DNA of 64,000 bases from Kingdonia uniflora (GCA_014058105.1 JACGCM010001011.1:1617501-1681500), one strand, 5' to 3'. Positions 44,030-56,639 are shown, counted from the stretch's first letter. The notes: generated from the sequence alone by a model not told the origin. Made by a program: numbers and translations.

Positions 44030-45478
44030 ATTGCAAATTTAAGAGTTCAACCTTCATTGATTTCTTGGGTTATAGAGGCTCAGCAAAAAGATTCTAGATT
44101 ACAGTCTTGGGCTTCAGATATTAGCAGACCAGATTGGATGATTAGTTCAGATGGCAGTATCAGATATAGGGGCAGGTTATGCATGCCAGATTCAGAGACA
44201 TTAAAGCGTGAGATTTTAAGTGAGGCTTACGGTTCAAGGTATATTATTCATCCAAGCAGTACGAAGATGTACCAGGACCTGAATAGGCATTATTGGTGGG
44301 ATAATTTAAACCGAGAGATAACTGAATTTGTTTTTAAATGTCTTACTTGTCAGTAGGTGAAGGCCAAGCATCAGAAACCAGTGAGGCATCTTAAACCATT
44401 ATCTATTCCAGAGTGGAAGTGGGAGCATGTGACAATGGACTTCATTTCAGGTTTACCGCGGACGAAGAAGAACCACGATTCTATTTTGGTGATTGTAGAC
44501 CGATTGACCAAATAGGTACATTTTATTCCGGTTCGCAAGACTTTGACAGTTGATGAGCTGAGCAGATTATATGTGAGAGAGATAGTGCGTTTATACAGGG
44601 TTCATGTGTCTATAGTGTCAGATCGAGATGCCAGATTTACCGGTAATTTTTGGAAGAGTTTCCAGCAAGCTATGGATACCAGATTAGATTTCAGCACAAC
44701 ATTTTTCCCTCAGACCGATGGTCAGACGGAGAGAGTGAACCGGATTCTTGAAGACATACTTAGGGCTTGTGTTTTGGAGTTCAAGGGTAACTGGGACGAG
44801 TACTTATCTTGGGTAGAGTTTGTGTACAACAACAACTTCCAGTCGAGCATTGGGATAGTACCGTATGAGGCTTTATATGGAAGACCGTGCAGATTACCGC
44901 TGAGTTGGGATGAGGTTGGTGAGCAGAGTTTACTGGAGCCAGACTTGGTTCGTAAGACTACTGAGGTAGTTACTATTATTAGAGATCGGTTACGTACAGC
45001 TCAGAGTCAACAGAAGAGTTATGCGGATACTCGCAAGAGACCACTAGAGTTTGAGATCGGTGATCACGTTTTGCTGAAGGTTTCCCCGATGAAGGGCGTG
45101 ATGCGATTCAGTAAGAAAGGAAAGTTAACTTCGAGATTCATTAGACCTTTTGAGATTCTTGCCAGAATTGGGGATTTGGCTTACCGTTTGGCATTGCCAC
45201 CGCAACTGAGTCGAGTTTACAATGTATTTCATGTATCGATGCTCAGGAAGTATGAACGGGGTCCTGCGCATGTGATTGATTGGGAGTGCCTAGAGGTTCA
45301 GAAAGATGCCTCGTATGTGGAGCATCCAGTGTGTATTTTGGACCGAGAGGAGAAGATTCTTCGTAGCAAGGTGATTCCCTTTGTGAAAGTTCAGTGGACT
45401 CACCATGATCCTAGTGAGGCTTCTTGGGAATTAGAGACAGATGTGAGAGGCCGTTATCCACATTTGTTCTCGGGTTAA
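44030..45478 (+). pseudogene. Tekay integrase with C-terminal chromodomain
   Basis: One frame from about 44030 to a stop at 45478 with two TAG codons (44354 and 44513). The zinc part has SRYIIHPSSTKMYQDLNRHYWW and CLTCQ. The core has [13 protein letters not shown] (first Asp), SDRDARFTGNFW (second Asp) and FPQTDGQTERVNRILED (Glu), all three acids present. The GPY/F region (GKLTSRFIRPFEILARIG) and a shortened chromodomain (VQWTHHDPSEASWELE, then RYPHLF) follow. Chromodomains direct integration to modified chromatin. The first TAG follows from a CAG pair. Confidence 0.92.
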
Positions 45479-45524
45479 GGTATGTGAATTTTTGGTTGTA
45501 GAATTTCGGAGCGGAATTTCTTTT

Positions 45525-45535
45525 TAGGAGGGTAA
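45525..45535 (+). promoter_or_regulatory. Tekay polypurine tract
   Basis: AGGAGGGTAA directly before the 3' LTR start (TGTAGTGTCCC at 45536). Confidence 0.8.
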
Positions 45536-46865
45536 TGTAGTGTCCCAGATTTTTATTTTATTTTATTTATCATTATCCATCACGCATCCATATTCATATC
45601 ATTATTCATCTTGCATCGTCACTTTCTGTATCTGCATCTAATTTTCTTATCAGGGTTTTATTCCTTTTCTCCTTTTCTGTGTTTCGGTGGTTTCAGTGGT
45701 AGTTAGCGGAGGAGGTGAGTTTTGTTTAGGTGCCCATGCTTGGGCTGGTGGAGGCATTGTGATTGTTGTTGTTGTATTTGTGGTGTGGTGTGATCCGGGA
45801 GGGATCCGTGGTTTTCAGAGTTTTTCGTTAAGTTTTTCGTTGTGGAATCTTTTGTCCAGTTTCTGCTCATTCTATTCGAACAGACCACTTTTTGTTCGAA
45901 TAGATCCATAACTGGCTCATTTTATTCGAACAAACTTGACTATGTTCGAATACATTTCAATCTGGTTCATTCTATTCGAACAAACCCTATTTTGTTCGAA
46001 TATATTTCTATCTGATCATTTCAATTCGAACAACATCTTTTCGGCTCGAATAGATACCTGCCTGCTTCATTTTATTCGAATAGACCTTTTTCTGTTCGAA
46101 TATAATTGTATCTGCCTTATTTTATTCTAATAGAACACTTTCTGTTCGAATAGATTTTTAGGTGAATAGTGTTTTTAGCTTTTCTGTTCGAACAACTTAT
46201 TTTCTATTCGAATAGAGGCGTGTTTGAACGACCAGCTTGGATCTTTCTTCGTGATTCTTAGCCGTGGATCTATCCTCGAGTTATGTGTTGTGATCTTAGG
46301 GTTTTATATGCCTAATTCCATTTCATTCATACCCTCACTCTTCACTCACTCAGTCACTTTTTCTTTCAATTGGAATCTTTTGCTCTCTCGCTCCTCACTG
46401 TGATTAGTCAAGGGATTGATCTCGCGACTTCTTCGGTGAGTAATTCCTCTTTCTCCCTTCCTTGTGATTGATTCGTTTGTATCTTCGGTGGAATCCTTTG
46501 TGATTTTAGGGTTTGTGGTGTTGGGTTGATTTTATCTTTTGTAGGTGTTGATTGTTGGCGTTGGTGGTGATTGTTACTGTTGGTTGTAGAGGTTAAGGTT
46601 GGGCTGACCTGTCGGCTGGCGGATTTACGGTTTATCTTTATCAGGCGAGTATCCCCCCATTGTTAAATTCCAATACCAGTTAACCTGTGTTAGTTAGAGT
46701 TGTGCATACTGGCATTGAGGTGTTTATGATTGGTTTTAAACTATATTGTTTTGTCTGTTGCATTTGTTGATTTTAGTAATACTGTTTCCTATTGTTAGGC
46801 ATATAGGATGTGTTTCACCTAGTCTTTTAGGGGGGGGTTGCATTAGTGTGGCATTATCTGGGTTG
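45536..46865 (+). repeat. Tekay 3' LTR, truncated
   Basis: About 1330 bp, matching 38134 to about 39436 of the 5' LTR, then ending in GGGTTG at 46865 where B LTR sequence begins. The distal half is missing. Confidence 0.9.
45873..46160 (+). repeat. 50-bp TTCGAA minisatellite, 3' LTR copy
   Basis: First-type sites at 45873, 45923, 45973, 46023, 46073 and 46123; second-type at 45893, 45943, 45993, 46043, 46093 and 46143. The period is again exactly 50 bp. It has one more half unit than the 5' LTR copy. Confidence 0.93.
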
Positions 46866-47308
46866 AAGATCTAGAAAGAAGAAACACTAGAGAACTCACT
46901 CAAGCCTAGCCATGGTTGTGTTGATGATTCTCTAAGACACTCTTCACCATCACTTAAAAGCATAACCATTAAATGCTTGACCATAAATTTAGTGGTTTAT
47001 TTTATAACATTGTATGCGTCTTAACACGAACATATGATGAGTGGAGATATTATGATCTAGTTGTATATCGATTAGTGCTTTGAAAGGTAGAGGCCAAGTT
47101 CGAACCTTAGCTCTCTCCCTCATTAAGTTTTATAATTAGTTTTTATTTATTCTTCTTAGATTTATCTCTTATAAAATTGTAATTCGGCCTAGAAAGTATT
47201 TGTTTTCCCAAACCTCCTTGTGGATTCGATCTCACTCATCCGTGCTACAATTTGATAACCGTACTTTGAGTCGGTATTTTGTAGAAGACCTAAAAAAACC
47301 TCTTATCA
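46866..47308 (+). repeat. 3' part of a B-type LTR
   Basis: 443 bp matching the last third of the B LTR, ending CTCTTATCA at 47308. Its 5' part is missing and the break coincides with the Tekay LTR break, so a deletion or recombination joined the two. Confidence 0.85.
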
Positions 47309-47719
47309 AGAGGTTTGATATTTAAAAATTAATGTTAAATCTACCACCAATGTTAATCTTGTCAGCTCCAATGCAATTAACACTGGGGGCGATGAACCCG
47401 AAAAAGGCGATTGGAGGTTATTTTTTCTTAAATATGTTGGTCCCTAGAATTTTTTTAAAAGTGAGCTCCCTGAAGGTGTCAATATAAGGAGAAGGCTGAT
47501 AGACAACGCAAAGCGATACATAGTTATCAACAAGGAGTTTTATAAAGATCAGTCATGGATCCTTATTTGAAGTATCTGTCTGATAAGGACACCAAATAAT
47601 TTATTATAGGAATAACACGAAGGAACATTGGGATCGCATGCTGCAAGCCGGCCCTTGGAAAATCGAACAATCACTCAGGGGTTTTCTGGCCTAAAATGAG
47701 AACACATGCCAAAATATAT
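47309..47719 (+). pseudogene. Possible LINE ORF1 remnant
   Basis: A plus-strand stretch HWDRMLQAGPWKIEQSLRG (about 47630-47690) resembles the EGPW region of the DUF4283 part of plant LINE ORF1. The preceding piece RRRLIDNAKRYIVINKEFY is open but not diagnostic. Frames are broken. It could be the lost partner of the LINE fragment at 37925, but that needs a database comparison. Confidence 0.35.
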
Positions 47720-49651
47720 CACTACGTAAAAACCTGTAAATACCAACACTTTTGGATAGTAATTTGCGACTTGGCGCATGTGTCATACTTTGAATGAAAA
47801 TTACGACTTCCATTAGAAGTCCTAATTTTAGAACCCCTGTCATTTTAATTTTTTTCCTTCTTATTTATGTCTTAAAACATACGACTGCTTAAGGAGTTGT
47901 AAAACTATTCTAATTTAGACGCTTGATTAAGTTGCTTTATTTGATTAACAATATACAACTTTAATCCTTCTCCCCAAAATCAAACTCTATTAATTCCTTG
48001 CTCAAATTAAACGAAGAGTGAACCAATATGCCCGTGCAAATCCAAAATTAGGATACAATCAAGTTGGGATTTCTTAAATCTCTGAGGTAATGTTGAAATC
48101 TAACTTCCCAATCCATGTATCTCTCTACGAATTTTTCTCTCACATGAAATTCTATAATTCCCTCTCAAATCAAACACCCAAAAAACCCTAACCCCGTGCA
48201 GATCGATCAATCTCCAACAATTCTGCCACAATTTGAATTGGGTATTTTCCCAAGATTTCATTAAAGTAACTACTGAGAAACAAACCCATCCCTAACAATC
48301 CATCTTAATGGAACATGGAAATGCAACAAAGGAGCATATAAAATATAGGAGCTATATGGAAACAACATTTAAAGGGCATTGTCTTGTAGAAGGGGATACC
48401 ACGTATAAACTATACAATTACACTGACATCAAGCACTGGTCTACATGAGATGCTTGCTAATCTTTTGGCCTTTGATCTTGTCATCTGATTAGGTTTCCCC
48501 GGATATTTCAAATGGTAAAAACTTCTTTGATTCTCAAGTGATGAATGTTTATAGTTAACTCTTCTAGATTATGTTCCCTATATTTTGTGATAATTTGTTT
48601 CTTCTTTCTTAAGGTACTCGAAAAATAAATTGTTTGTCAATTGAGGAAAGTAGTAAGCCATATGATCTTACATCCTTCTATGGACTAAAAAAAAGACTTT
48701 TATTTGAGAGCATAAAGTGATCTTATAAACAAAAAGCTCATTCAACAAGGAAGATGAAATGAATATAACAAAATAATCAAGTGTCTCAGATGTCTGACAT
48801 AATTCATATACCAGGTTTCATTTGTAATAAGAACTACTACAAATGTTGCTTTTGCCACAAACATAATTTGGTAGAAATGTGCTTGATCAGTTGTGCTTAT
48901 TGCGAAAGGTAATAATTAGCTGGTTAACCCTATTTGGAAACTGCCCTTGAACAAAGTGAGATCCTTCGCTGCACCAAAAATAGGAAAAAAACAACTATGA
49001 AAAACGACTTAAATTACCGTCGTTAGTACACGACTATATTCTTAAATGTTTTATTTAGCATTTGTCGTTGTTACTTAAACAGGTCTCTAATTCAATTTTC
49101 TCTCCTTCGCAATTCCCTTTCCCTCTTTCCTACAACTCTCTCCTCTCACTATTCACTCGCGATTTGAAGCTAATACGATTCTTTCGCTAAAATTCCAATT
49201 GCAAAATGGCTTCCATCCTCCCCACGATTCTCTTCCCCACTTCCCATGACTCTGTCCCAATTTTTCAGGATTTTAATCAATTATTCAATTAGGTTTCGAA
49301 TTGGTTATTTACAGTATATATGGGATTCTAATTACTTCCCCATAAATCTGAGAATTATAATCCCTTTCGCAGATAGTTGAAGGTACGACCTCTCTCCATA
49401 TCCTTTTTCTCTTTCTATTTTACTTAATTACTAATTTTGGTAAAAATCAATTGTTGGGTAGACTCAATTAGTAATTCAATTGATTATTCTTAGGATTTCC
49501 TATAACTTCTATTTGTTTTTGCTTTACAAAGGTATATGTTTGTTCTCTCGTAATTGCTGAAAGATTTGGGTCATTGAAATTAAATTAGGGATTCAGACTG
49601 AGGTAAGCTATCTCTAATTTGTAAAGGTATTTTTTTTACTTTAATAATATA
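47720..49651. other. Spacer with possible CACTA-like end
   Basis: No gene recognised. CACTACGTAAAAACC at 47720 followed by scattered GCGACTT, TACGACTT and ACGACTG words looks like a CACTA end with subterminal repeats. Around 48980-49080 another set (ACGACTT, CGTCGTT, ACGACTA, GTCGTT) follows CACCAAAAATAGG. No matching opposite terminus was found. A pyrimidine-rich stretch 49085-49290 looks like a 5' leader but opens no reading frame. Confidence 0.35.
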
Positions 49652-50767
49652 TGATCGATTATAAACCGATATTTTAAAAGACCCGCAAACGCACGGTGTA
49701 CCGTTAAGTACAAAGGAAAGCTGGGCCCTATCCCAAGAGACTTGTGGTGCGAATTATACTTTGAGCTACTAGTTTTATCCAATAACAACGAGTTTGTGTA
49801 GGTTTTAAAATAAAATGAAGAACGAAACAAATTACAAGATAAATTGGAGTGGAAACCAAGGCATCGATTCCACTCTACCCTTTATAACCGTTAGATAGCA
49901 TAAATAATTAAAGTAAATTACGAGTTCCCGTATCGCATATCCTTGGTCGGGCATATGCAATACATCAAAAGATACAAGAAATTTAGTAATTGAGAGCTAC
50001 CCATAAACCAACTTATTCAACCATGGTCTGGTTAATAAGCATGGATTATGTTCTCATCTCCATGTTCTAAAGCTATCTTGTTATGGTCAAACAAGATGGT
50101 TACTTATATTCCTTATTCCTCCTAATCCTAGCTATGGTCAAGCCTAGGATGAAGAAATACAAATATGCAATATTCCGGGATAAAGATAAAGTAATTACTC
50201 TAACTAAGCTACACAATCAACACTAAGGCTACATTGGGTGGAGCTTCCTCTGGCCTTGGCTAAGAAGATTAGCTACTCATCCCTTCGATCATTGCCATAC
50301 TACTATTACTAAGAAAAAAGTAAAAGACAAGAAAAAGAAAAAGAATAAACTTTATTACTATGAACTTTGATTTACACTCTCCAAGATGATCTCTTGGGTA
50401 GGATTCCCCTCATATTTATAGAGTATAAGAAAGGTTACTAAAAATCACTATTAATATAAAATCCCCTAAATAATGCCTAAAATCATGCATTACAACTCAT
50501 GAGAATTATATATATATATATATATATCTAATTCTCTTTAATGGGCTTCCATGCATGGGCCTTTGGTTGACAACTTCAAATAAGAATCATTGTTGGAGTG
50601 TATCACCCTTGTTCTTCGTTAAAAACTGGATAATTGTACGACTTGTTTATCAAGTGACCGATTTCTGCAAATATAAACAAAAGTACTATTAGTGTCACAT
50701 TTATTTAATAAATGACTAGGTAGATATAAATTTAGGAGTTGTTCATGTAAATATTACGTGTCTATCA
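49652..50767 (-). repeat. A2 3' LTR
   Basis: 1116 bp, plus-strand ends TGATCGATTA and GTGTCTATCA. It holds a (TA)n run near 50504-50527. Confidence 0.92.
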
Positions 50768-50769
50768 AA

Positions 50770-50782
50770 TACCCCCAAACTT
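50770..50782 (-). promoter_or_regulatory. A2 polypurine tract
   Basis: The minus strand reads AAGTTTGGGGGTA two bases from the 3' LTR. Confidence 0.85.
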
Positions 50783-50873
50783 ATATTTTGCAAGTCCTCG
50801 AGCAAAAGTAACCAAAAACCATTTTTGCCTGTCACACGGTTTCATTTAGCGTATGCAACAAGCCGTTAAACCC

Positions 50874-50907
50874 CCAGGTTTAGCCTGGTGGACGAGTGTT
50901 ATCTCGT
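50874..50907 (-). promoter_or_regulatory. A2 3' hairpin pair
   Basis: Minus strand: ACGAG-ataaca-CTCGT (50907-50892) and CCAGG-ctaaa-CCTGG (50888-50874). Stems as in A1 and B, with a third loop sequence. Confidence 0.7.
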
Positions 50908-51979
50908 GAGGGTTTGCAGTGACTATACCCACAAAAGTCAATAATGACATTTTAAACAATTCTAGAATACACATGACTCATTTCCTGTGAACTTAACCTT
51001 ACTTAGTTGTGACAAAAATATACCAATAATAAAATCCTTAAACTTGTTATTCTCCCAAGTATATCAAAAAATATTTTAAGCTTATCCAAAACTAGAGGTA
51101 CTACCTCAAAATTAGAAAGAGATTCGGGTATTTTGCTTTAGCTATATTTGAGTGTACAATGAAAATAGTTTTATCGCCTAATACGTTGTCTAGAATAATT
51201 TATTCAGTTTTTGGTAGTCTAGTTCTCACTGGAATAAATTCAACGGTCAGTTCGACAAGTGCCTTAGTCAATTCGTCTTCCTAAAATTTTACCTTTTTTT
51301 CTTTTCTTTTCTTTTATTTTGTAAGCCTTTTCTTTTGAGTACTTTGTTTCTTAGTGAGGCCTCCGTAACAAGGAGTTTTCGATCGACAATCCCCGCCAGT
51401 TGACTAAGGTTGCCAGGGTGTGGTACCCTAACATGACCTAGACTCAGGATTCTCATAAATAATATTTTTTTGTGCTCCTTTCACATAGTTTATGGTCAAA
51501 CTCGAGATTGGTGATAATTTTTCCTCTTTCAGTTCTTAATTATGCGAGTAGCCTTGCAGCGTGAAAGTTTTTAGAGCATATTTGACTTATTTATTATTTA
51601 TTCTTAGTAATAAACTTATTCTTAGGTAGTTGTCACCCTAGTATCAAACTATTTCTTACATAAATGCTAAATTTCCCTTATACTGAGCAAAAATCTATTG
51701 AAGGTATTAATTACAAAACTACAATGAAGTGCACATTTTCAAAATATGCCAAGTTTAACTTGAATTAGTCGCTACTAAAAAGATAGTACATCAAGCTTAA
51801 GATATTCCAAAATATTTAATTGTATACTTGGTACAATTTCAAAATTTAGGTTTTTCCATAATATTTATGTCAATGCAAAATCAGTTTAAGTGTTTGGAAA
51901 TTCGTCAAAAATATATCATGCATTGCCAAAGTGCCATTATTTCACTTTTCTTCAAAAAATATTTAAAGAAATGGCTTCC
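50908..51979 (-). other. A2 3' untranslated interior
   Basis: No gene. AT-rich sequence aligned in layout with 9923-10984 of A1. Confidence 0.65.
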
Positions 51980-52137
51980 TACCCCCAAACTTAAATGAAA
52001 CATTGCCCTCAATGTTTAAAAGCATAAAAAAAATGGAGGAATAAAAACTTGAATTTCTCACCTGAATGTGTCATGGGTTGCCTCCCATGAAGCAATAAGT
52101 TTACTGTCTTCAGCCAGACGAATGTACCCCCAAACTT
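51980..52137 (-). promoter_or_regulatory. A2 internal polypurine copies
   Basis: AAGTTTGGGGGTA (minus) at 51992-51980 and 52137-52125, 145 bp apart and ~1.2 kb before the 3' LTR. The same spacing holds in A1 and B. Confidence 0.7.
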
Positions 52138-52197
52138 AAAATTTTCAATATGACTGGAAGGGTACGAAGTTGAAAAGGTGATGTATTATCCTGGTTG

Positions 52198-54042
52198 TAA
52201 ATTCTCTTTCAAAAATCAGATAACACATGAATGGTGATCCTTAATATTAACCCTTAATTGGGCAGATATATTATGTAAAAACCAGAGAGAGTTTAAAGCA
52301 GATTCTCTATGAATTTTTTTTCCTAACAACTTTGCCTATTATTTGATGATTCCAAGTTGAAAATTTTAGACAAATCAAGAAAAACCATTTTCTGCAAGAT
52401 AAAGCAAATACATACCCAGGGTACATATTTTCCTTTAGAATTTTCAATACAATCATATGATTACTACATGTTGCAGTAAATAAGAAGATTGGTATACAAG
52501 TATTCATCCCCGAAAATGTACTAGATTCAAAACTCGATTTTCCTGGAAAGATATTTTCTTTGAAAATTTTCAAAACCCCTATGTTATCGTTGATATTCTA
52601 AAAAATGTGATAGGTGGTTCTGACAAAGCAAGTCCGTGAGGCATCCCCAAAATTATAATTTTTCAAAAAGTTGTTTTCTTTCAGTAGATGAAAAACTATA
52701 TAACATATTTTTGGATGTGGGGATCGGGGAACAATTGACTCTAATAAACATTTAAAATTTATGTGCCTAAAATCATAACTTATCTCAAGGGACTCATCCT
52801 GACCATTGACGTGGATATTCATTGGCTTAAGGACATGACCAAGTTTAAACATATTTTTAGATGTTAATGATTGTACCATTTCACGAATCTCAGGATCATT
52901 TGAGTCCTCAAAATAATTTAAACATTCATTAATAGAAATACAACAAGAATTATCTCCGTACAAGTCCTCAAAATCATTTATGGTCATGGTACCCCCATTA
53001 GTCTCGTGAAATGGAGATGTAGGCATAGGTATAGGTGCGGTTGGAGAATGAGTAACCAAAACAGAATCAGCCCCTAATAATAGTGGTATATCTTGTAAAG
53101 AAGGGTCGTCCACCCATTGGTTTCCAACATTGTAATTTGTGTCAGATGGACGCGACTTAAGGCAAGGCTGAGGTAACTCATAAGGAGACTGAGAAGGAAA
53201 TATCAAGTTGATAACATCTACAACAGGTTCAACAATTTCTAATTTCTTGACTTTGGTACAAATATCATCATCTACAAATTCCTCACAAATTATTGTATAA
53301 TGAGATGGTGATTCCATATATTCATATTTTATCTCGTCATCATCATCGTCAGAAAAATTATTAGGGGAGAAGGAAAAATATTCAGTCTTGGTCGTAGTTT
53401 CCTCGAAATAATTTATTGGGTTAACAAATGAAATGATGGATGGTGACATCTATGGTTGAATTTGGAGGGCTTCTTCAAGATCTTCTTGTGACATAGGATT
53501 ATCGACCTTAAAATATTCATCTTATAAATCTGTCTCAAAATATGGTATCCATTCACCCCACGGAGAAAATATTCCTTGATTACGCTTGAATTCATCCATT
53601 TCTAAATCACAAGGGGATTTAACTTCGGATTGTTCTTCTTCATTGTTTAGAAGTTTTTCATGCTCTATTTCACTCCACGTAGTTGACAACTGAGTTATCT
53701 GAGTCTCTAATCTAGAAATAGATTGGGTCGTAGAAGTTTGATTCACCAATGTCTGTTGTTGGAATTGCATCATTTGTTGTTGAAATTGCAATACTTGTTT
53801 TTGACTTTCCATTGATTGCTGCATGAAGAGGCAAAGGTATCTTCCAAAGATAGTTTGGGTGGAGCGGGTGGGAACTGATTGAATGACTGAACGGAATGAT
53901 GAGCCTGCATATATGAATGAGATTGGAAAGATTCTATGTATTGAGATTTTTGGTGATCCCATGATTGAAAATGATTATGAGGTTGTTGCGGGATATCGAA
54001 TTGTGAGCTGTATGGATTCCAATGTTCTTGCATGTATGACAT
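52198..54042 (-). pseudogene. A2 gag-like reading frame, best preserved copy
   Basis: ATG at 54042 (minus). The N-part is a Gln/His-rich Gag-like segment with KLSLEDT, a coiled-coil-like Gln run (QQMMQFQQQ), ISRLETQITQLS, EEEQSEVKSPCD and FSPWGEWIPYFE. A frameshift lies near 53850 and a TAA near 53521. The next open stretch (53449-52598, 283 codons) has NFSDDDDDEIKYEYM, DDICTKVKKLEIVEP, TMTINDFEDLYGDNSC, NPEIREMVQS-like and HVNGQDESLEI blocks, then a stop from TGG to TAG. The tail (52573-52307) is hydrophobic with IPIFLFTATCSNHMI. The first part looks like Athila Gag. The rest is unknown to me and is shared with B. Confidence 0.72.
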
Positions 54043-55506
54043 TTTGAAATAAAAGCAGCACCCAATGCAATAAATAACCAATCAAGCCTAAACTTAAGCA
54101 CATCAACATTTTTTGGAAGTAATAATTAGGTCTCCCCTATATTCTTCTATGTTCAAAATGGGTAGGATGGCAAAAGGTTTTGGTTCCTATACTCCCCTAC
54201 GTCACTATGCTTGTACCAGCTTAAAGTAGATGTTCAGTCCTCACGCCCGAGTGAGTCACCTTATCATACATCAGCACTCGGAATGGTGACGGCGCAAACC
54301 TACAACCAGTATTTCACGGCGCTAGGCTGAAGCCATATCCTATGAACCCGTGTTTGTACCCCGGTCCGGTACTCCTAACCGTTGGGTGATGAAATCCTGC
54401 GGGAATCTTGCTACTCTTTTTTATTGACAATTATTTTGAGGTTCGGGACGTTCAATTTTTGTGTGATACGAATTTCTTCGTATCCCTAATGGGTGGTCCC
54501 ACTTGTTGGAGTACTTTTTGGGTAATGAAATCCTGCAAGTCTCTAACAGTTTTTACTTTTACTAATGTTGGAATGAAAAAGAATATTAAACACAGCAATA
54601 GGTTAATCTAACCAAAACAAATTTTTTATTAGAGCAGCGTGTATTTGCACAGTCCACACGACTTTATGATCCTAGTGTCAGGGCGGAGCGGATATGAACC
54701 TCTTCTAGATGTCAAGTTTTGGGAAATACCAACCTACGGGAAGTGTTTCCCGGTGTAGCTGTGGCCGCCCCTTCACTTAGGGGGGGAAAGAAGGAAGTGC
54801 CCCTTCACTTGGGGGCACAAAATGATGGATTTGATGATGCTTTCTGCTTTACGAATTGTCCGTATCGCTTCCAACTTTGTGACTATCCTGCAAAACATGA
54901 GAAAAAAGATTAGTGAACTTGCGACAACAATATTAATTCAATTTCCAAGTTTATTGTAGTCTATGATGTCCTAATTTTTAAATGCACATATCTTTCAACT
55001 CGGTTGAGAGAGAATATTTAATAATATCAATATGGAAAGATAATTCAGAAAGGAAAAATCTTTAAGAAAGAAGTTTTCTATAATTTAGCTTCTCTAATAG
55101 TCAAAATAGATGATGAATGTACAGCGGCGTCCTTAAGGGTGACTGTTTTTGTACTATTTTTTCAAACGCTGTAACTCGCAAACGACAAGACAGAAAAATA
55201 TGATCTATAGCAATTCAGAAAGGGCTTTGAATTATCTAAAACTTTCGTAGCAAACGTTTTCCCCAACTATGAAGTACAGAAGATCAAAAATGGTGAAACA
55301 TTCAGGGATAGACTTCAAAGCTACTGTAGCGCCAAAAACTCAATTTTTTTTTATTTCTTTTAAAAACTAAACAAGAGAAACTATAATAATAGAAATACTA
55401 TATGCTATTACCGGTCACTATAATACAACTTACTATAAAAAAAAAAAAATAACATAAAAGAAGGGAAAATTGGCTTAAAATAGCATCTTAATAAAACGCA
55501 CTTTAG
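54043..55506 (-). other. A2 structured 5' leader
   Basis: Minus-strand leader with all helices of A1: CTCAC/GTGAG (54240-54255), CGTCA/TGATG (54269-54291), GATACGAA/TTCGTATC with loop GAAA (54465-54484), the two AAGTGAA-loop hairpins (about 54765-54825) and GCTACTGTAGC (55320-55330). At two stems the bases differ from A1 but still pair. Confidence 0.75.
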
Positions 55507-55524
55507 TCCCTGGCAACGGCGCCA
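55507..55524 (-). promoter_or_regulatory. A2 primer binding site (tRNA-Asp type)
   Basis: The minus strand reads TGGCGCCGTTGCCAGGGA, six bases inside the 5' LTR. Confidence 0.88.
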
Positions 55525-55530
55525 AAAACT

Positions 55531-56639
55531 TGATCGATTATAAAATGACATCTTAAAAGACCCGCAACCGCACGGTGTACCGTTGAGTACAAAGGAAAGC
55601 AGGGTCGTATCCCAAGAGACTTGTGGTACAAATTATACTTCGAGCTACTAGTTTTATCCAATAATAACGAGTTTGTGTAGGTTTTGAAATAAAAAGAAGA
55701 ACGAAACAAATTACAAGATAAATTGGAGTGGAAACCAAGACATCGATTCCACTCTACCATTTATAACCGTTAGATAACATAAATAATTAAAGTAAATTAC
55801 GAGTTCCCGTATCACATATCCTTGGTCGGGCATATGCAATGCATCAAAAGATACAAGAGATTTAGTAATTGGGAGCTACCCATAAACCAACTTATTCAAC
55901 CATGGTCCGGTTGATAAGCATGGATTATGTTATCTTCTCCATGTTCCTAACCTATCTTGTTATGGTCAAACAAGATGGTTACTTATATTCCTTATTCCTC
56001 CTAATCCTAGCTATGGTCAAGCCTAGGATGAAGGAATACAATTATGCAATATTCCGGTATAAAGAGAAAGTAATTACTCTAACTAAGCTATACAATCTAT
56101 ACTAAGGCTACATTGGGTGGAGCTTCCTTTAGCCTTGGCTAAGAAGATTAACTACTCATCCCTTTGATCATTGCAATACTACTATTACTACCAAAAAAGT
56201 AAAAGACAAGAAAAAGAAAAAAAAAAAAGCTTTATTGCTATGAACTTTGATTTACACTCTCTAAGATGATCTCTCATGGGTAGGATTCCCCTCCTATTTA
56301 TAGAGTATAGGTAAGGTTATTAAAAATCACCATTAATATAAAATCTCCTAAACAATGCCTAAAATCATGCATTACAACTCATGAGAATAATATATATATC
56401 TAATTCTCTTCAATGAGCTTCCATGCATGGGCATTTTGTTAACAACTTCAAATGAGAATCATTGTTGGAGTGTATCACCCTTGTTCTTCGTTAAAAATCG
56501 GAAAATTGTACGACTTGTTTATCATGTAACCGATTTCTATAAATACAAACAAAAACACTATTAGTGTCATATTTATTTAATAAATGACTAGGTAGATATA
56601 AATTTAGGAGTTGTTCACGTAAATATTACGTGTCTATCA
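55531..56639 (-). repeat. A2 5' LTR
   Basis: 1109 bp, plus-strand ends TGATCGATTA and GTGTCTATCA. Confidence 0.92.

Larger units (their letters stand above)
38134..46865 (+). mobile_element. Ty3/gypsy chromovirus (Tekay/Del-like), 3' truncated
   Basis: 5' LTR 38134-40731 (2598 bp, TGTAGTG to GTGACA), initiator-Met primer site, gag, protease, RT, RNase H, integrase, chromodomain, polypurine tract, then a 3' LTR that stops at 46865 after ~1330 bp and abuts a piece of B LTR. Long LTRs and a C-terminal chromodomain are features of the Tekay lineage. The coding region has several Gln-to-stop changes and two frameshifts. No target duplication can be checked because the 3' end is missing. Confidence 0.92.
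49652..56639 (-). mobile_element. Non-autonomous LTR retrotransposon 'A2'
   Basis: 6988-bp copy of the A family in minus orientation, LTRs 49652-50767 and 55531-56639. Flanks are ATATA (49647-49651) and ACATA (56640-56644), a 4 of 5 target duplication. It has the same interior order as A1, with the better kept reading frame. No pol motif. It is the inverted partner of A1, ~37 kb away. Confidence 0.92.
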
